Source: Bacillus badius NBRC 15713 (GTDB lineage Bacteria; Bacillota; Bacilli; Bacillales; Domibacillaceae). Taken from it: a stretch of 64,000 nt of DNA. The notes beneath the pieces are model-generated. The model did not search any database, had not been told where the DNA came from, and worked only from the letters and a program-made list of their open reading frames with translations. The stretch is taken from assembly GCF_001591605.1 (NCBI RefSeq), contig NZ_BCVF01000002.1, forward strand, positions 1 to 64,000, written 5' to 3'. Below are positions 62,559 to 64,000 of this stretch, piece after piece. Position 1 is the first letter of the stretch; each line of letters starts with the position of its first letter. Position numbers and translations under genes: made by a program.

Positions 62559-62882
62559 TTACTCTTTATTAGCGATCAGAACCAGCTTGCCTTTATCCAA
62601 TTCTTTTTCATACGTTTCCGCTTCCTGCTGGGAAAGGCCGAGCGCTTCCATTTTGCTGCGCAGCTCATCGCCTCGTGATTTGAAAATGTTGCTCATGCTA
62701 GTTAAAAGCCCTTGCTCCTTCATGCCGACTTCATTTGTATGAAGCGCCTCGGATATATCTTCTCCGCGGTGGCCATCATGGGCGAGAATATACATATCAT
62801 CAAGGGAAAACCCTTGGGCAAGTAAACCTTCGATCTCTTGTTTTGCTTGTACGGCATTTTCTACTGTTTTTGTTGTAACCAT
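62559..62882 (-). CDS. YflT-type general stress protein
   Basis: 107 residues: VENAVQAKQEIEGLLAQGF, LDDMYILAHDGHRGEDISEA. This is the YflT / general stress protein 17M family, induced by sigma-B in B. subtilis. A sigma-B-like promoter overlaps the end of yfhO just upstream. ATG 62882 with gaggagg. Confidence 0.87.
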   Translation of the reverse strand: MVTTKTVENAVQAKQEIEGLLAQGFSLDDMYILAHDGHRGEDISEALHTNEVGMKEQGLLTSMSNIFKSRGDELRSKMEALGLSQQEAETYEKELDKGKLVLIANKE

Positions 62883-62920
62883 TTGATTGGCCTCCTCATA
62901 TTTTTATATTCTTTATATAT

Positions 62921-62946
62921 TTACCATGTAGGCGCTTGGTTTAAAC
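62921..62946 (-). promoter_or_regulatory. Sigma-B-like promoter of yflT-like gene
   Basis: Minus strand GTTTAA (62946-62941), 14 bases, TGGTAA (62926-62921), near the consensus GTTTAA and GGGTAT; it overlaps the yfhO stop. Confidence 0.6.
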
Positions 62947-64000
62947 ATGAGAATATTTTTTCCTTCTAGACGTCCTCTGAATAAGCCAGGCAGCTCCCAA
63001 GAGACCAAGGACGAGCAAAACCATTGATAAAGCAAAGAAGGGCGGACGGTAGACGAGTTCAATACGATTCATACCTGTCTGCAATGGGATGCCGGTAAAG
63101 GCAAAATTCGCTTTTTCAATCTGCCGCGTTTCATTATTTACTTTCAGGTGCCATCCTTTTTCAAATGGGATAGGAAGCACCATATACTTCTCTCCTGCTG
63201 TATTTTTATATTCAATGCTGACTTTGTTCTTATTCCAGTTCATAGCAGGCTGCTTCATCGGTTGTGCGGCCGCTCGGTGCAGCTCCTCGTAATCTTCCTC
63301 ATACAGCTTCAGATTTTTTAACTCATAGGTTCCTTTAGGCAGCTGGATGGAGAGTCGTTCCGCTTTCGGCACCCGAATCACAACTGTGGAAATGCCGGTT
63401 TTATAAATAGACTCAGCCGCTTTTCTTGTGGTTTCATATTGATTGACTTTCAGCTTAAAACCTTTTCCATGAACATTTTTAATAAAGAATTGCACATAAT
63501 AATCTTTTGTTTTTTCGGAGGAAGGACGGGGGGTGATGATCATGCCGCCGCCATTTTTTGCCACCTGTAATTTACCGTTCTTATAAATTGCATCCGCCTC
63601 TCTGATTTCCGCTTGTTCAATCGTATTTTTCTCTTTTTCCACTACCTGGCCTGGCCCATGCTTTTTCTCCAGCACGACTCCTGAAAGCATGGCGTGCTCT
63701 TTGTCAAGCGCCGAATGGTTTTTCAGGTCTTCTTCGTAAAATACGTTACTTGTCGTTCGAACAAACGGAAGGGGAAGCGTGTTTTGGAATACTTTGTAGT
63801 GAGCCGTTTCCGCTGCCGGAGTGAAACCGTATGGCGCATTTGCTGCTGTCCCTTTTTCCCTCATCCAGTACTTCGTTTGCAGCAAGCCGTAAAGATTTGC
63901 CCGGTTGCCTAAAGTAGCATAACGGCTCACACTTTCCCGGCCCATATCGATTTGCAGATCGCGCCAATAGAAGAAGAGCAGCTCCTGGTTAAAGATACTT
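62941..64000 (-). CDS. YfhO-family membrane protein, 5' part outside the window
   Basis: The frame is open to the window edge (NQELLFFYWRDLQIDMGRES precedes the first in-window ATG at 63945, which is not the true start). It shows ESVSRYATLGNRANLYG, PFEKGWHLKVN and a last helix ALSMVLLVLGLLGAAWLIQ. YfhO proteins are large glycosyltransferase-like membrane proteins that glycosylate lipoteichoic acid. Only the C-terminal extracellular domain is seen. Confidence 0.88.
   Translation of the reverse strand, partial: SIFNQELLFFYWRDLQIDMGRESVSRYATLGNRANLYGLLQTKYWMREKGTAANAPYGFTPAAETAHYKVFQNTLPLPFVRTTSNVFYEEDLKNHSALDKEHAMLSGVVLEKKHGPGQVVEKEKNTIEQAEIREADAIYKNGKLQVAKNGGGMIITPRPSSEKTKDYYVQFFIKNVHGKGFKLKVNQYETTRKAAESIYKTGISTVVIRVPKAERLSIQLPKGTYELKNLKLYEEDYEELHRAAAQPMKQPAMNWNKNKVSIEYKNTAGEKYMVLPIPFEKGWHLKVNNETRQIEKANFAFTGIPLQTGMNRIELVYRPPFFALSMVLLVLGLLGAAWLIQRTSRRKKYSHV

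Overview
The window looks like a chromosomal segment of a Bacillaceae bacterium (Firmicutes). Strong purine-rich ribosome binding sites, frequent TTG/GTG starts, sigma-B promoters ahead of csbD and yflT-type genes, an RFN-controlled ribDEBAH operon and a Bacillus megaterium-style cobalamin operon (cbiW, the long cbiH with an iron-sulfur tail, His-rich cbiX) all fit. I cannot name the species.

The window has two halves of different character. Positions 1 to about 23,200 are AT-rich and accessory. First comes a di/tripeptide utilisation island (326-11174): two YfcC-type membrane carriers, two Xaa-His dipeptidases (PepD), an M20D amidohydrolase, a broken S66 carboxypeptidase and a convergent PucR-type regulator. 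Then follows a graveyard (11.4-23 kb) of IS1182 and IS3 fragments, small XRE/membrane and DinB genes, a broken histidine kinase, a broken thermonuclease, a complete-looking ISL3-type element that carries a tetR-acetyltransferase operon as cargo, and a fragment of a phage replication module (replisome organiser C-terminus, DnaC-like loader, zinc protein, DUF1064).

From 23.2 kb the DNA is GC-richer, orderly and core-like. An FMN riboswitch controls ribD-ribE-ribBA-ribH. Next are a purine permease with a structured leader, a LysR regulator divergent from a small membrane protein, a long DapF-like epimerase beside a D-serine dehydratase, an MscS channel, a TANGO2-type protein, bioY and a methyltransferase. 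pduX and a cobalamin riboswitch then precede a 15-kb anaerobic cobalamin operon: cbiW-H60-X-J-C-D-ET-L-F-G-A, precorrin-2 dehydrogenase, cobA and the cobalt ECF transporter cbiMNQO. cobA and the dehydrogenase make sirohydrochlorin from uroporphyrinogen III; CbiX inserts cobalt imported by CbiMNQO; CbiL/H/F/G/D/J/ET/C contract and methylate the ring; CbiA amidates it. Late genes (cbiB, cbiP, cobU/S, adenosyltransferase) are not in the window.

Positions 52.4-64 kb hold small stress and membrane genes: YiaAB, two DinB/CsbD-type genes, a histidine phosphatase, a MOSC gene destroyed by many stops, a lipoprotein, PhnA, three tiny membrane proteins, an XRE regulator apparently joined to a headless lipoprotein-like gene, YpbS, a thioesterase, an NlpC/P60 hydrolase, a CBS protein, a candidate small RNA, a YflT-type stress protein and the 3' part of yfhO. 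I saw no tRNA, rRNA or CRISPR array.
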